DNA of 64,000 nt from Amaricoccus sp003258405. Its GTDB lineage: Bacteria > Pseudomonadota > Alphaproteobacteria > Rhodobacterales > Rhodobacteraceae. The notes under the pieces were generated by a model. That model was given only the letters and a program-made list of their open reading frames with translations. It had not been told where the DNA came from and ran no database searches. Shown piece after piece: positions 1-8,703 of the stretch. A program made the translations under genes and the position numbers. The stretch covers positions 2,108,001 to 2,172,000 of the forward strand of contig NZ_CP171225.1 of assembly GCF_043226085.1 (NCBI RefSeq), in the 5' to 3' direction. Every line of letters begins with the position of its first letter. The first letter of the stretch is position 1.

Positions 1-242
1 ATCCGCGGCGCGGCCCCGAGCTTCTCCGCCACCTCCGTGAAGGCCGCGCCGACTGCATCGCTGTCGGTGACGTCCGCGGCGAGCGCGAGCCCGCCGATAT
101 TGGCCGCGACGGCAGAGGCCGCATCCGCGCTGCGGTCCATGACCGCGACACGCGCGCCCTGGCCCGCCAGCCGCCGCGCGGTGGCCGCACCCAGGCCGCT
201 GCCGCCGCCGGTCACAAGCGCAATGGCACCGTTGATATCCAT
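1..242 (-). CDS. SDR-family oxidoreductase, N-terminal part (cut by window edge)
   Basis: The first 80 residues of a short-chain dehydrogenase/reductase are visible; the C-terminus lies beyond base 1. The protein begins MDINGAIALVTGGGSGLG, so the Rossmann TGxxxGxG cofactor motif sits at about residues 11-18. An acidic residue after the second strand (VMDRSA, about residue 37) favours NAD over NADP. The Ser-Tyr-Lys catalytic part is not in the window. It lies 12 bases downstream of a TRAP large permease gene on the same strand and is probably the last visible gene of that transcript. Its opening resembles 3-hydroxyacyl-CoA dehydrogenase (HSD17B10-type) SDRs, but the substrate cannot be decided from this fragment. 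Confidence 0.85.
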   Translation of the reverse strand, partial: MDINGAIALVTGGGSGLGAATARRLAGQGARVAVMDRSADAASAVAANIGGLALAADVTDSDAVGAAFTEVAEKLGAAPR

Positions 243-254
243 GTCCGGTTCTCC

Positions 255-1535
255 TCAGAACAGTCCGCGGGTCGCGAGCATCAGCGCGACCAGCACCAGA
301 TCGGCCAGAAGGAATGGCACGATCCCGGCAAACACCTGCTCCAGCCGCACGAAGTCGCGCGCGACGGAGTGAATGACGAAGACGTTGAGCCCGACGGGCG
401 GAGTGATCATCCCGATCTCGAGCAACTTGGCGACCAGCACCCCGAACCAGATCTTGTCGACCCCGTGCATCCCGATGAGCGGCAGGAAGAGCGGCAGCGT
501 CAGCAGGAGCGCCCCGATCGGCTCGAGGAACATGCCGAGGCAGAGGTAGATGACCACGATCATCAGCAGGAGGCCGGTGGTCCCTAGCCCCATGCCTTCG
601 ACGAGCTGGCTCACCTCCATCGAGAGGCCGGACATCGCGACGAGCCGGGTGAAGAGGTTCGCGCCAAAGGCGATGATGAAGAGCGCGCCGGCCGAGAGCA
701 GCGTGTCGACGAGGCTCTCGCGGAAGCCCTTCCAGCTCAGCGACCGGCGCGCAACGCCGATGACGATCGCCATGAAGGCTCCGAAGGCGCCGGCTTCGGT
801 GGCCGTGAAGAGGCCGCCGAAGAGGCCGCCGAGCACCGCGATGATGAGCACCAGCACCGGCCAGATCTCGAAGGTCTTCGCCCAGCGGTCACCCATCGTG
901 TAGGGCTCGGCCTTGGGCAGCCGTTCGGGATCGCGCCACCAGTAGACCAGCACCGCGAGAATGTAGAAGACGAGCGAGACGAGACCGAGGATCAGACCGC
1001 CGAGGAAGAGCTCGTTGATCGAGCTGTTCGACTGGATGCCGAAGAGGATGAGAATGATCGAGGGCGGGATCAGTGCGCCGATCGTGCCGCCCGCCGCCAC
1101 CGCGCCGGTGGCGATGCGCAGGTCATAGCGCTGCCGGTGCATCTCGGGGATAGCGATCCGACCAATCGCAGCCGAACAGGCCACAGAGGAGCCCGAGACC
1201 GCCGCGAAGCCGCCCGCCCCCGCCAGCGACGCGATGGCAAGCCCGCCGGGCAGCCAGCCCCACCAGACACGCGCCGCCTCGAAGAGACCGCGGGTGAGCC
1301 CCGAGTGATAGGCAATGTAGCCCATCAGCAGGAACATCGGGATCGAGCTCAGCGTCCAGCTCGCCGAGGAAGAATAGGGGATGGTCGAGAGCAGGCTCAT
1401 CGCCGGACGGAGCCCCGCGATCGCCCAGATGCCGGCAAAGGAGACGAGGATGAGGCTCACGCCGATCGGCACCCGCAGCCCGATGAGAACGAGCAGAACG
1501 ACGAGCGCCAGAAGCCCGATGGTGAACGGTTCCAT
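255..1535 (-). CDS. TRAP transporter large permease (DctM family), system 1
   Basis: The 426-residue, very hydrophobic protein has the length and about a dozen membrane segments expected of a DctM/TRAP large permease, the subunit that carries the substrate-translocation path. Typical signatures include RVPIGVSLI near the N-terminus, GGTIGALIPPSIILILFGI around residue 150 and MITPPVGLNVFVIH near the C-terminus. Its start overlaps the stop of the small-permease gene by one base, which implies translational coupling. It belongs to the complete TRAP set at 255-3241, beside a MarR regulator and the gentisate genes, so an aromatic acid or a related carboxylate is a plausible substrate. The substrate is inferred from context only. 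Confidence 0.93.
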   Translation of the reverse strand: MEPFTIGLLALVVLLVLIGLRVPIGVSLILVSFAGIWAIAGLRPAMSLLSTIPYSSSASWTLSSIPMFLLMGYIAYHSGLTRGLFEAARVWWGWLPGGLAIASLAGAGGFAAVSGSSVACSAAIGRIAIPEMHRQRYDLRIATGAVAAGGTIGALIPPSIILILFGIQSNSSINELFLGGLILGLVSLVFYILAVLVYWWRDPERLPKAEPYTMGDRWAKTFEIWPVLVLIIAVLGGLFGGLFTATEAGAFGAFMAIVIGVARRSLSWKGFRESLVDTLLSAGALFIIAFGANLFTRLVAMSGLSMEVSQLVEGMGLGTTGLLLMIVVIYLCLGMFLEPIGALLLTLPLFLPLIGMHGVDKIWFGVLVAKLLEIGMITPPVGLNVFVIHSVARDFVRLEQVFAGIVPFLLADLVLVALMLATRGLF

Positions 1536-2074
1536 CAGCGAGCCTCCCCAAGATGTGCATCGACTTCCTCGAGCGGATCGTGGGCACCGTCATTGTAGCG
1601 GCCCTGGATCACCTGGACGAGCCGGAGCACCATCACCACTTCCATGAGCCCGAGCGAGACCGGCAGGATCCAGTAGCTCGGCCAGGTCGGCACGACGATT
1701 GCACCCGCCTCGACATAGGCCCCGCGCCGGGTCTGGCTCAGCGCCTCGAGCGCGGTGCCCCAGGCGAGCAGGCCGAAGGCCACGAGCCCCGCGGTCACAC
1801 CCAGAGCCTGGATTGCCCGGCGCGGCGCGCCCCGCAGCCCTTCGGTAAAGATCGTGGCCTCGATATGGCGCCGCCCGATTTCGGTCATCGCGAGCGGCAG
1901 GAAGCTCACCGCGACCATGTAATAGCGGGCGACAATGTCTGCAGTGGCCGGGAAGCCCGCGCCGAGCAGGCTGCGCATGCCGACGTCGATCACCACCTGC
2001 AGCATCATCGCGAGCAGGATCAGCGATGCGCACAGGATGCTCACCCGGCTGATCCACCGTTCAACCGTCTCCAT
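1535..2074 (-). CDS. TRAP transporter small permease (DctQ family), system 1
   Basis: A 179-residue membrane protein with four predicted hydrophobic segments (starting around residues 15, 50, 90 and 135) has the length and layout of the DctQ subunit, which pairs with the large permease. The motif MAVSFLPLAMTEIGRRHIEATIF around residue 52 matches the conserved DctQ region where a polar amphipathic stretch follows the second helix. It lies between the binding-protein gene (63 bases upstream, separated by a stem-loop) and the large permease (one-base overlap). Confidence 0.9.
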   Translation of the reverse strand: METVERWISRVSILCASLILLAMMLQVVIDVGMRSLLGAGFPATADIVARYYMVAVSFLPLAMTEIGRRHIEATIFTEGLRGAPRRAIQALGVTAGLVAFGLLAWGTALEALSQTRRGAYVEAGAIVVPTWPSYWILPVSLGLMEVVMVLRLVQVIQGRYNDGAHDPLEEVDAHLGEAR

Positions 2075-2102
2075 GACTCTCTCCCTGGGGTTCTTGCTTT
2101 GC

Positions 2103-2131
2103 GGCGTCCCGGCGCGGTGCGCGGGGACGCC
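2103..2131 (-). other. Intercistronic stem-loop between TRAP binding protein and small permease
   Basis: GGCGTCCC at 2103-2110 pairs perfectly with GGGACGCC at 2124-2131, closing a GC-rich hairpin just downstream of the dctP-type gene and before dctQ. There is no T-run after it on the minus strand. In binding-protein-dependent transporters such a hairpin usually stabilises the upstream message or attenuates transcription, giving more binding protein than permease. That role is inferred here. Confidence 0.55.
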
Positions 2132-2137
2132 CGTCGA

Positions 2138-3241
2138 TCACTGGCCGTAGGCAGCCATATCGATCTTGGCGAAGATCTCGTTGTAGCGGAGCTCCGCGAG
2201 ATCCTCGTAGGTCATCTCCGGGGTGATGAGCCCCTCCCACTTCTCGATCAGCGCCGTGTAGCGGGCGATCTTGGCCTCCGCGTCGGTCACGCCGCGATCG
2301 GCGAGAATGCCGGCAGCCTGAGAGAGATGCTCGGTGTTGTAGGCCTCCTCGGCTTCCTTGAGCGAGGCATCCATCGGGATGAACTCGATCCCCGGAATCT
2401 CACGCGCCTTGGCCGCATCCTCATTGAAGCCGAAGAGACCCTTGGCGAGCCCGTATTGCGAAGCCTTCGCCAGCGCCGCGCGTTCCTCGGGCGACATGCG
2501 CATCCAGAGGAGCCCACTCGCGGTCGTCGAGGCCGCACCGTTGAAGAAGCCTTCCTCCATCTCGGTGACATACCTGATGACGTCTCCAAGCCGGTTCGCG
2601 ATGATCTCGTGGTTGCCGCTGAACGTGCCGTCGATCACCCCCTGGCTGAGCGACTCGAAAAGCTCCGAGGACGGGATCTGCGTCGCCTCGCCGCCCATCG
2701 CGGCCACAAGCCGGGCATAGAGCGGCGCGCCGGTGCGGATGCGCAGCCCCTGCATGTCCGCCGTGCTGCGCACTGGCGTCACGGTCAGCAGATTGTAGGG
2801 CGGCGTCGCGTCGGTGCCGAGATAGACCTGCCCGTTGCGGGAGAATTCGGCCTGACACTCGGCACAGGTCGCGACGTATTCGGTCACCGCCGACGATACC
2901 ACGAGATTGCTCGAGCCGAGGATCGAGAGCTCCGAGGGCAGCGCCGCCTCCGGGAACTCGGCCGGGAAATAGGGCATCAGCAGCGCGCCGAACTCGGTCA
3001 CGCCGTCGCGCAGACCCGAGCTCATGTCATTGGGCGCAACCAGTCCCGAGGGGGTGTCCCGGAGATTCCAGGCACCATCGGTAAACTCCTGAAGCCGCTC
3101 GTTGATCTCGGGATACATCGTCGCCCCGATCGGATGGGCCGGGCCGAAGCCGCTCGTTGCACGTATGGTGTCGGCCCCTGCCATCGGCGCAGCAAAGGCC
3201 ATTGCGGTGGCGAGCGCCACCGGCACGAAATGCCTGGTCAT
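2138..3241 (-). CDS. TRAP transporter periplasmic substrate-binding protein (DctP family), system 1
   Basis: The 367-residue protein starts with a signal peptide (MTRHFVPVALATAMAFAAPMAGA, probable cleavage after the AGA). It is followed by a DctP-type fold including SELFESLSQGVIDGTFSG around residue 195, the family region that contacts the substrate carboxylate. Two cysteines in CAEC near residue 124 are unusual for the family and might form a periplasmic disulfide. It is the first gene of the TRAP set and follows the MarR gene by 52 bases, so the regulator and transporter may be co-transcribed. It is somewhat longer than the typical 330-340 residues. The substrate is unknown. Confidence 0.9.
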   Translation of the reverse strand: MTRHFVPVALATAMAFAAPMAGADTIRATSGFGPAHPIGATMYPEINERLQEFTDGAWNLRDTPSGLVAPNDMSSGLRDGVTEFGALLMPYFPAEFPEAALPSELSILGSSNLVVSSAVTEYVATCAECQAEFSRNGQVYLGTDATPPYNLLTVTPVRSTADMQGLRIRTGAPLYARLVAAMGGEATQIPSSELFESLSQGVIDGTFSGNHEIIANRLGDVIRYVTEMEEGFFNGAASTTASGLLWMRMSPEERAALAKASQYGLAKGLFGFNEDAAKAREIPGIEFIPMDASLKEAEEAYNTEHLSQAAGILADRGVTDAEAKIARYTALIEKWEGLITPEMTYEDLAELRYNEIFAKIDMAAYGQ

Positions 3242-3293
3242 TCTGTTATCCTCCCAAAGGATCGCCGCCGTCTTTCCGGCGGCGGTTTGTCTT

Positions 3294-3770
3294 CTAGTCG
3301 GCTGGGCCGTCCTCGATCCGCTCGAGGAGCGACACGAGCAGCGCCTGTTCCTCGGCCGAAAGCCGGGAGGCGGCGCGCGCCTCGTCGGCCTTGACCGCAG
3401 CCGCGGCCTTTTCCTGCAGCCGCCGCCCGCGGAGCGTCGCGCTCAGCGCGAAGCGCCGGCGGTCATGCGGATCTCGCGTGCGGCTGATGAGCTCCCGCGT
3501 TTCAAGCTCGTCGATGATGAGCACGAGGTTGGAGCGCTCGATCCGCAGCATGTCGGCAAGCCGCGAGGGTGCGACGCCGGGATTGCTCACGATCAGCGAA
3601 AGCGCGGTGAAGGAGCGGACCTTGAGCCCGCTCTCGTCAAGGGCACCGGTCGCCGCCTGATGCAGCACGATATAGGCCCGCTTCAGACTGTAGCCGAGGA
3701 AACCGCGCATCCCGAGATCGGATGCATCGCCCGGAAGCTCCGGTTCGTCTGCCGTCTTGTTCTGCGTCAT
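3294..3770 (-). CDS. MarR-family transcriptional regulator of the gentisate island
   Basis: The 158-residue protein has the winged-helix layout of MarR regulators: a recognition region VAPSRLADMLRIERSNLVLIIDELETRELI (about residues 65-95) followed by the wing motif SRTRDPHDRRRFALSATLRG. MarR proteins typically bind AT-rich inverted repeats and release on binding aromatic acids or thioesters. The gene sits between the 3-hydroxybenzoate hydroxylase-like gene and TRAP system 1. An AT-rich dyad lies 53 bases upstream of its start, and a very similar half-site lies in front of the gentisate dioxygenase, so autoregulation plus control of the gentisate operon is likely. The ligand is inferred to be a pathway aromatic such as 3-hydroxybenzoate or gentisate. 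Confidence 0.88.
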   Translation of the reverse strand: MTQNKTADEPELPGDASDLGMRGFLGYSLKRAYIVLHQAATGALDESGLKVRSFTALSLIVSNPGVAPSRLADMLRIERSNLVLIIDELETRELISRTRDPHDRRRFALSATLRGRRLQEKAAAAVKADEARAASRLSAEEQALLVSLLERIEDGPAD

Positions 3771-3822
3771 GCGCGATTCCTCCCTGCCCTCTGTATGGCA
3801 TAAAATATGGTTACACTCAATA

Positions 3823-3843
3823 ATGATTATTATTTGTAATCAT
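3823..3843. promoter_or_regulatory. Candidate MarR operator upstream of the regulator gene
   Basis: ATGATTA (3823-3829) and TAATCAT (3837-3843) form a perfect 7-base inverted repeat with a 7-base spacer, in an AT-rich patch that stands out from the GC-rich surroundings. It lies in the 174-base gap between the flavin hydroxylase gene and the MarR gene. The left half, read as ATGATTATTAT, matches the candidate site at 11140 in 10 of 11 positions. Confidence 0.6.
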
Positions 3844-3944
3844 ATTTGAGTCCCCCTCCACCGCGCACATGAAGAGGGGCCCGCGCCGAAACGCGAGCCC
3901 CGTTCGGACACAGCTTGGACACAGGCCTCCGGCCCCCGGTGCGC

Positions 3945-5177
3945 TCAGGCCGGCGTGAGCGCCCGAGCACCGGTCTCGCGCGAAACTGCGCCTTCCAGTC
4001 CGGTCGAGCCATAGAGCCAGCCCACCGCCTCGAACCAGTCTTCCGCCGATTTCGCCCGCATTACCGCATTGCGCAGCTCCGCATGGGCACCCGCCGGGTG
4101 ATAGACATGCAGGCCGATCTCGCGCGACTGGAGCTGCACCCGCGCCGTACGCAGCCGCCGCGCCTCCTGATAATTGCGGAGCACCGCGTCGATATCGTCG
4201 GGATGGCGCTCCATCATCGCCGAGAGCGCGACCGCATCCTCCATCGCCATGCAGGCGCCCTGCGCGAAATACTGCAGCATCGGGTGCGCGGCATCGCCGA
4301 GCAGCACCACTCGCCCGTCGATCCAGTTCGACACCGGCTCGCGGTCGCAAAGCACCCAGCGCTTCCAGTTCTGGCCGCGGTCGATGATCTGCCGCGCGGT
4401 CGCGTTCACATGCTCGAAGCCCTTGCGCACCTCGTCATGGCTGACCGGCACACCCGCTTCCGGCGAGGGAGCATCGTTGTGATAGGTGACGACGAGATTG
4501 AAGAGCTTCCAGCCCTTCAGCGGATAATGCACGATATGGCACTTCGGCCCGGCCCAGAGGGTTGCGGCGTTCCAGCGCAGATCCTCGGGCATCTCCTCGG
4601 TCGGGATCACCGAACGATATGTGGTGTGGCCGGAGACGCGCGGTGCGCCGTCACCCACCACTTTCTGACGCACGTTCGACCAGAGCCCGTCGGCGCCAAC
4701 CAGCATCCGGCCCTGAAGCCGGGTGCCATCGGCGAGGATCGCGGTAACGGACCTGCCGTCCTGCTCGTAATCCATCACTTCCGCATTGGTGCGCAGCTCG
4801 ACCAGCGGATGCTCGGTGCAGGCGGCAAGGAAGACGCCGTGCAGATCGCCGCGATGGATCACCGCATAGGGGTTGCCGAAATGGGCACGGAAATCATCGC
4901 CGAGCGGAATGCGGGTGATTTCGCTGCCGCTCATTGCGTCCATGAGCCGCAGGCTGTCGATATAAACCGCCATCGCGCGGGCCGTGTCGCCGACCCCGAG
5001 ATAGTCGAAGGCGTGAAAGGCGTTGGGGCCGAGCTGGATGCCGGCGCCGATTTCGCCCAGGGCGGGCGCCTTCTCGAGCACGAGCGAGGCGATGCCCTTC
5101 TGGGCGAGACCGATGGCTGTGGCGAGGCCGCCGATGCCACCTCCGGCGATGAGAACGGGAAGTCCGGACATGTGCAT
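3945..5177 (-). CDS. mhbM: FAD-dependent aromatic hydroxylase, probable 3-hydroxybenzoate 6-monooxygenase
   Basis: A 410-residue single-component flavoprotein hydroxylase. The N-terminal dinucleotide motif GGGIGGLATAIGLAQKG is followed about 20 residues later by the acidic ribose-binding residue (LVLEKA). The family DG motif appears as VGADGLWSNVR and the second FAD motif as GDAAHPMLQYFAQGACMAMEDAV. The MLQYFAQGAC version of that last motif is the form found in 3-hydroxybenzoate 6-hydroxylases rather than classical salicylate 1-hydroxylases. The reaction would convert 3-hydroxybenzoate to gentisate with NADH and oxygen. Genes for gentisate cleavage lie upstream on the same strand, which supports the call. 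Salicylate 5-hydroxylation is less likely, because that uses a multicomponent enzyme. Confidence 0.82.
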   Translation of the reverse strand: MHMSGLPVLIAGGGIGGLATAIGLAQKGIASLVLEKAPALGEIGAGIQLGPNAFHAFDYLGVGDTARAMAVYIDSLRLMDAMSGSEITRIPLGDDFRAHFGNPYAVIHRGDLHGVFLAACTEHPLVELRTNAEVMDYEQDGRSVTAILADGTRLQGRMLVGADGLWSNVRQKVVGDGAPRVSGHTTYRSVIPTEEMPEDLRWNAATLWAGPKCHIVHYPLKGWKLFNLVVTYHNDAPSPEAGVPVSHDEVRKGFEHVNATARQIIDRGQNWKRWVLCDREPVSNWIDGRVVLLGDAAHPMLQYFAQGACMAMEDAVALSAMMERHPDDIDAVLRNYQEARRLRTARVQLQSREIGLHVYHPAGAHAELRNAVMRAKSAEDWFEAVGWLYGSTGLEGAVSRETGARALTPA

Positions 5178-5254
5178 TTCCTCCTCTGGGCGCGCGGCCC
5201 CTGTTGTCGTCTGTTTCTCTGGTCTGTCAGGTCGGATATCTCGGGCGGCGGCCG

Positions 5255-6514
5255 TCAGAACGGCCGCACGATCGCGGGGGCGAACACCACCAGCAGGATC
5301 ACCGCCACGCTCACGCCGACATAGGGCGCGACGATGCGCGAAAGCCGCAGGATCGGGATGTTCGAGAGTGCTGCGGCGATATAGAGCCCTGTCCCCACCG
5401 GTGGCGTCAGCAGCCCGAGCACCAGCGTCATCGACATCACGACGCCGAGCTGGATCGGGTCGATGCCGTAATTCGCCGTCGCCACGGGCAGCAGGATCGG
5501 CGTGAGGATGATGAGCGCGGCGATCCCGTCGAGGAACATCCCCACCACCACCAGCATCGCCACGACAAGCAGCAGAAAGATCGTCGGATCGGACGTGAGC
5601 GAGGCAAGGAACGCTGCCACCGCCTGCGGCACCTGATTGAAGGTGAGCACCCAGCCGAAGACCTTCGCGGCCATGATCAGAAAGAGCACCACCGCCGTGT
5701 TGATGACTGTCCGGTTGACGATCGCGGGCAGCCGGTTGAGCGGCAGCTCGCGGAACACCACCGAGCCGAAGAAGAGCGCGACGACCAGCGCCACCGCGGC
5801 GCTTTCCGTCGGGGTGAAGATCCCCCAGGTGATGCCGCCCACGATCACCAGCGGGATCGCCATGGTCGCCAGCCCCGGCAGCGTCGCCTTGATCTTCGAG
5901 ACGCCCGGTGCCGGAGCGGCCTTGGTGCCGTCGTGATGGGCGCGCGCCTGCAGGAGCGCGATGCCGAGAATGAGGGCGAAGAGGATCAGCCCCGGCACGA
6001 TGCCCGCCATGAAGAGGTCCGCGATCGACTGCTGCGCGATGACGCCGTAGATGATGAAGACCATGGAGGGCGGGATGATCGGCCCGAGCAGGCCCGCGCT
6101 TGCGGTAAGCCCGGCAGCAAAGCCCCGGTCATAACCGTCGCGCTCCATTTCGGGTACCACCACCCGGCTCATCACCGCCATCTGCGCCGTGGCCGAGCCC
6201 ATGATTGCGGCGAGCGCAAGGTTGGCGATCAGGTTCACGATCACGAGGTCATGCGGCAGCTTCGTGAGCCAGACCCGCACCGCGATGATGATCCGCCGGG
6301 TAAGTCCGCTCTCATTCATGATCTCGCCGAGCAGCACGAAGAGCGGGATCGCGAGCAGATCGAAATTCTCCACCGCACCGAAGAGGATCTGCGGCACCGC
6401 GTCGAGGATCTGGAGATTGCCCGAGGCAAGCACGAAGACGATCGTGGTGCCGAGCAGCACGAAGGCGATCGGCATGGCCGCGAGCATGAGGGAAACGAAG
6501 GATATCGCGGTCAC
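5255..6514 (-). CDS. TRAP transporter large permease (DctM family), system 2
   Basis: A 419-residue membrane protein with the DctM signatures IPLFVLLGEIMNESGL near residue 57, GPIIPPSMVFIIYGV around residue 150 and GLLTPPVGTGLYIAAAL near the C-terminus. Its start overlaps the small-permease gene by four bases (ATGA), so the two are translationally coupled. It sits inside the gentisate operon between the binding protein/permease genes and the flavin hydroxylase, making uptake of 3-hydroxybenzoate, gentisate or a related aromatic acid its probable job. That substrate is inferred from position. Confidence 0.92.
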   Translation of the reverse strand: MTAISFVSLMLAAMPIAFVLLGTTIVFVLASGNLQILDAVPQILFGAVENFDLLAIPLFVLLGEIMNESGLTRRIIIAVRVWLTKLPHDLVIVNLIANLALAAIMGSATAQMAVMSRVVVPEMERDGYDRGFAAGLTASAGLLGPIIPPSMVFIIYGVIAQQSIADLFMAGIVPGLILFALILGIALLQARAHHDGTKAAPAPGVSKIKATLPGLATMAIPLVIVGGITWGIFTPTESAAVALVVALFFGSVVFRELPLNRLPAIVNRTVINTAVVLFLIMAAKVFGWVLTFNQVPQAVAAFLASLTSDPTIFLLLVVAMLVVVGMFLDGIAALIILTPILLPVATANYGIDPIQLGVVMSMTLVLGLLTPPVGTGLYIAAALSNIPILRLSRIVAPYVGVSVAVILLVVFAPAIVRPF

Positions 6515-7020
6515 AGCTCGGCCATCCTTTCATTCGCAAGCTCGACGTCCTGCCGCCCGGCAAGTGCCTCGGCGAGATCGGCCAGCACATGGACAAGCGC
6601 GGTCAGGCTGAAGATCGGCACGATCCAGAAGAACGGCGCCTTGGGCCAGCCGGTGGTGATGACCTGCTCGAAGGCCACGACCGGCGAAGTCACCCAGCGG
6701 ACCGAGGCCCAGAGGAGCGTTGCGAGGATGCCCGCGACCAGCGCGAGCACCGCAATATCCACCACATGTCGCACCCCGACCCGCAGACGGTCGGTGAAGA
6801 GCGTGACCCCGATCTGGGCCTTGTCGTGGATCGAGATCGAGATGGCCACGAAGGCGAGCCAGACGAGCAGGATCGCCGCCAGTTCCTCGGCAAAGACGAT
6901 CGGCCGGTCCGCGAGGTAGCGCATCGCCACATTGGCGACGATGAGCCCGACGAAGGCCGCGACGAGCGCCTGGCTCACCCGGCGCTCGATCCTGGCAAGC
7001 ACGTCGGAAAGCGATCGCAT
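6511..7020 (-). CDS. TRAP transporter small permease (DctQ family), system 2
   Basis: A 169-residue protein with four hydrophobic segments and the DctQ-type stretch FAEELAAILLVWLAFVAISISIHDKAQIGVTLF around residues 38-72. It is coupled to the large permease by an ATGA overlap and begins four bases after the stop of the binding-protein gene, so the three genes form a tight unit. Unlike systems 1 and 4, there is no hairpin between binding-protein and permease genes here. Confidence 0.9.
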   Translation of the reverse strand: MRSLSDVLARIERRVSQALVAAFVGLIVANVAMRYLADRPIVFAEELAAILLVWLAFVAISISIHDKAQIGVTLFTDRLRVGVRHVVDIAVLALVAGILATLLWASVRWVTSPVVAFEQVITTGWPKAPFFWIVPIFSLTALVHVLADLAEALAGRQDVELANERMAEL

Positions 7021-7024
7021 CGCG

Positions 7025-8029
7025 TCACTCCCCCGCCGCTTCGGTGCGGAATTTCCCGATCACCGGATTGCCCTCGAAGCTTGCATCCACCGCGGCGTTT
7101 GCCTCCGCAAAGACCGTGCCGCCGTCCTCGAGCGTGACGATCTCGAGCTTGCCCTCGAGGGCCGCGAGATTGTCCCGCTCCGCCGCGACCTGCTCCTGCG
7201 AGCCCCAGGCCAGCGCCTCGGCCGCAACCTCTGTGAAGGCCGCGCGCTCCTCCTCCGAGAGCGTCATCCAGGTGACCTTGCTGACGGTCAGCACCGCCGG
7301 AAAGGACATGTGGTTGGTGATGGTGAGCCCGTGGGCAACCTCGTCGAACTTGAGCCCGACCAGCGCGTCGAGGTCGATGTCGATCCCGTCGAGCAGGCCG
7401 CTCTGCAGCGACTGGTAGACTTCCGTGAGATTGACCGGCGTCGGCACCGCGCCGACCGTCTCCCACCAGGTCTTCATCGCCGGGAAGGGCACAATGCGGA
7501 TCTTCTTGCGCTGGAGATCCTCGGGCGAGGTGGCAGGCGCGTCCTTCATCAGGATGTGCCGCATGCCCGCGAAGGTGTAGCCGATCCCGACGAGCCCCGC
7601 CCGATCGAGCTCGGCGAGCATCTCCTGGGCGGCCTCGGTGTCGGCTGCGGCGATCGCGTCGGAAACGTCACCGAAGAGATAGGGCGTGAACCAGCCCTGC
7701 AGCGAGGGTGCCCGAAGGCTGGTGATGGCCGCCGTCATCAGCCCCGCGTCGAGCAACCCGCCCGACATCTGCTGGAACATCTCCTGTTCCGACCCGAGCT
7801 GCCCGGCGGGGAAGACCGCGAGGCTGAGCGCGCCACCCGAGGCCTCCGGCAGTTTTTCGGCCATGCGCTCGGCAACACGGGTCCAGACATGCGAGGGCGG
7901 CGTGATGAGCCCCATGCGAAGCTCGCGCGCCTCTGCGGCACCGCCCAGCGCCGCAGTGAAGAACGCCGCGGCGGCGAAGGCCGTCCCCAGCAGTGCGCGG
8001 CGGGTGGGGCATGTGATCGTCTTGGTCAT
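7025..8029 (-). CDS. TRAP transporter substrate-binding protein (DctP family), system 2
   Basis: The open frame runs much further upstream, but the ATG at 8029 is preferred. It follows a GGGAGGACCC ribosome-binding site and opens a twin-arginine-like or long Sec signal peptide (MTKTITCPTRRALLGTAFAAAAFFTAALGGAAEA). The mature part shows the DctP motif TEVYQSLQSGLLDGIDIDLD. The protein has 334 residues, normal for the family. The RR pair directly before the hydrophobic stretch suggests Tat export, which is seen in some TRAP binding proteins. It is encoded downstream of the glutathione-dependent isomerase gene, within the gentisate operon. Confidence 0.88.
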   Translation of the reverse strand: MTKTITCPTRRALLGTAFAAAAFFTAALGGAAEARELRMGLITPPSHVWTRVAERMAEKLPEASGGALSLAVFPAGQLGSEQEMFQQMSGGLLDAGLMTAAITSLRAPSLQGWFTPYLFGDVSDAIAAADTEAAQEMLAELDRAGLVGIGYTFAGMRHILMKDAPATSPEDLQRKKIRIVPFPAMKTWWETVGAVPTPVNLTEVYQSLQSGLLDGIDIDLDALVGLKFDEVAHGLTITNHMSFPAVLTVSKVTWMTLSEEERAAFTEVAAEALAWGSQEQVAAERDNLAALEGKLEIVTLEDGGTVFAEANAAVDASFEGNPVIGKFRTEAAGE

Positions 8030-8061
8030 GATGGGTCCTCCCATGGGAAGTCCGCGCGCTC

Positions 8062-8703
8062 TCAGGCGGCGTCGGACTGGCGCGCAGGATGCGCGGCGGC
8101 GAATTCCGGCAGGGCCTCGCAGGCATCGCGGATCGCCCGAAGCCGCGGATAGGGGCCGGTGTCGAGGCCGAAACGGTCGGCGGAAAACATCTGCGGAACG
8201 AGGCAGATATCGGCGAGGCCGGGACGGGCGCCAAAGGTGAAGGCGCCGCCGTGGCTTTCGGCCGCGGCGATCGCCTCGCAGGCCGCGAGCCCCTCGGCGA
8301 TCCAGTGCCGGCACCAGAGGTCGCAGCCCTCCTGATCCTGCCCGCAGCTGGCCCGCAGGTAGTTCAGCACCCGGAGGTTCTGGAGCGGATGCACCTCGCA
8401 GGCGATGATCTGGGCAAAGCCCCGCACCCGCGCCCGCCCGAGCGCATCCCCGGGCAGCAGCGGCGGCTCCGGATGTGTCTCCTCGAGCCATTCGATGATC
8501 GCGAGCGACTGGAAGAGGACGCCCTCGCCGGTTTCGAGCGCCGGCACCAGACCCTGCGGGTTCAGCGCCAGATAGGCCTCGGAGCGGTGCTCCTTCGCCC
8601 GCAGATTCACCGGCACGAACTCTGGCTCGAGCCCCTTCAGCCCCAGCGCGATCCGGCAGCGGTAGGCCGAGGACGAGCGGAAGAAGCCGTGAAAACGCAT
8701 CAT
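8062..8703 (-). CDS. mhbI: Zeta-class glutathione transferase, maleylpyruvate isomerase
   Basis: A 213-residue zeta-class GST. The N-terminal thioredoxin-like domain carries the zeta motif FRSSSAYRCRIALGLKG (the family SSxxxxRVRIAL element with the catalytic Ser and Cys region) and QGLVPALETGEG, the cis-Pro glutathione-binding loop. Zeta GSTs isomerise maleylacetoacetate or maleylpyruvate with glutathione as cofactor. Location directly downstream of the hydrolase gene (ATGA overlap at 8700) and close to gentisate dioxygenase makes maleylpyruvate to fumarylpyruvate the probable reaction. A tyrosine-pathway maleylacetoacetate isomerase would be sequence-similar, but no homogentisate gene is present here. 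Confidence 0.88.
   Translation of the reverse strand: MMRFHGFFRSSSAYRCRIALGLKGLEPEFVPVNLRAKEHRSEAYLALNPQGLVPALETGEGVLFQSLAIIEWLEETHPEPPLLPGDALGRARVRGFAQIIACEVHPLQNLRVLNYLRASCGQDQEGCDLWCRHWIAEGLAACEAIAAAESHGGAFTFGARPGLADICLVPQMFSADRFGLDTGPYPRLRAIRDACEALPEFAAAHPARQSDAA

Noticed and set aside
1553..3394. Long plus-strand open frame (613 codons) opposite TRAP system 1
   Set aside because: It is antisense to three clear TRAP genes, rich in Arg/His/Asp/Gly as expected from GC-driven open frames, and has no recognisable domain.
3945..5177. Salicylate 1-hydroxylase assignment for the flavoprotein
   Set aside because: The GDAAHPMLQYFAQGAC motif and the gentisate neighbours fit 3-hydroxybenzoate 6-hydroxylase better; no catechol cleavage genes are present.
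5204..6919. 571-codon plus-strand open frame opposite TRAP system 2
   Set aside because: Extreme His/Arg/Asp content and no family match; the minus-strand permeases explain the region.
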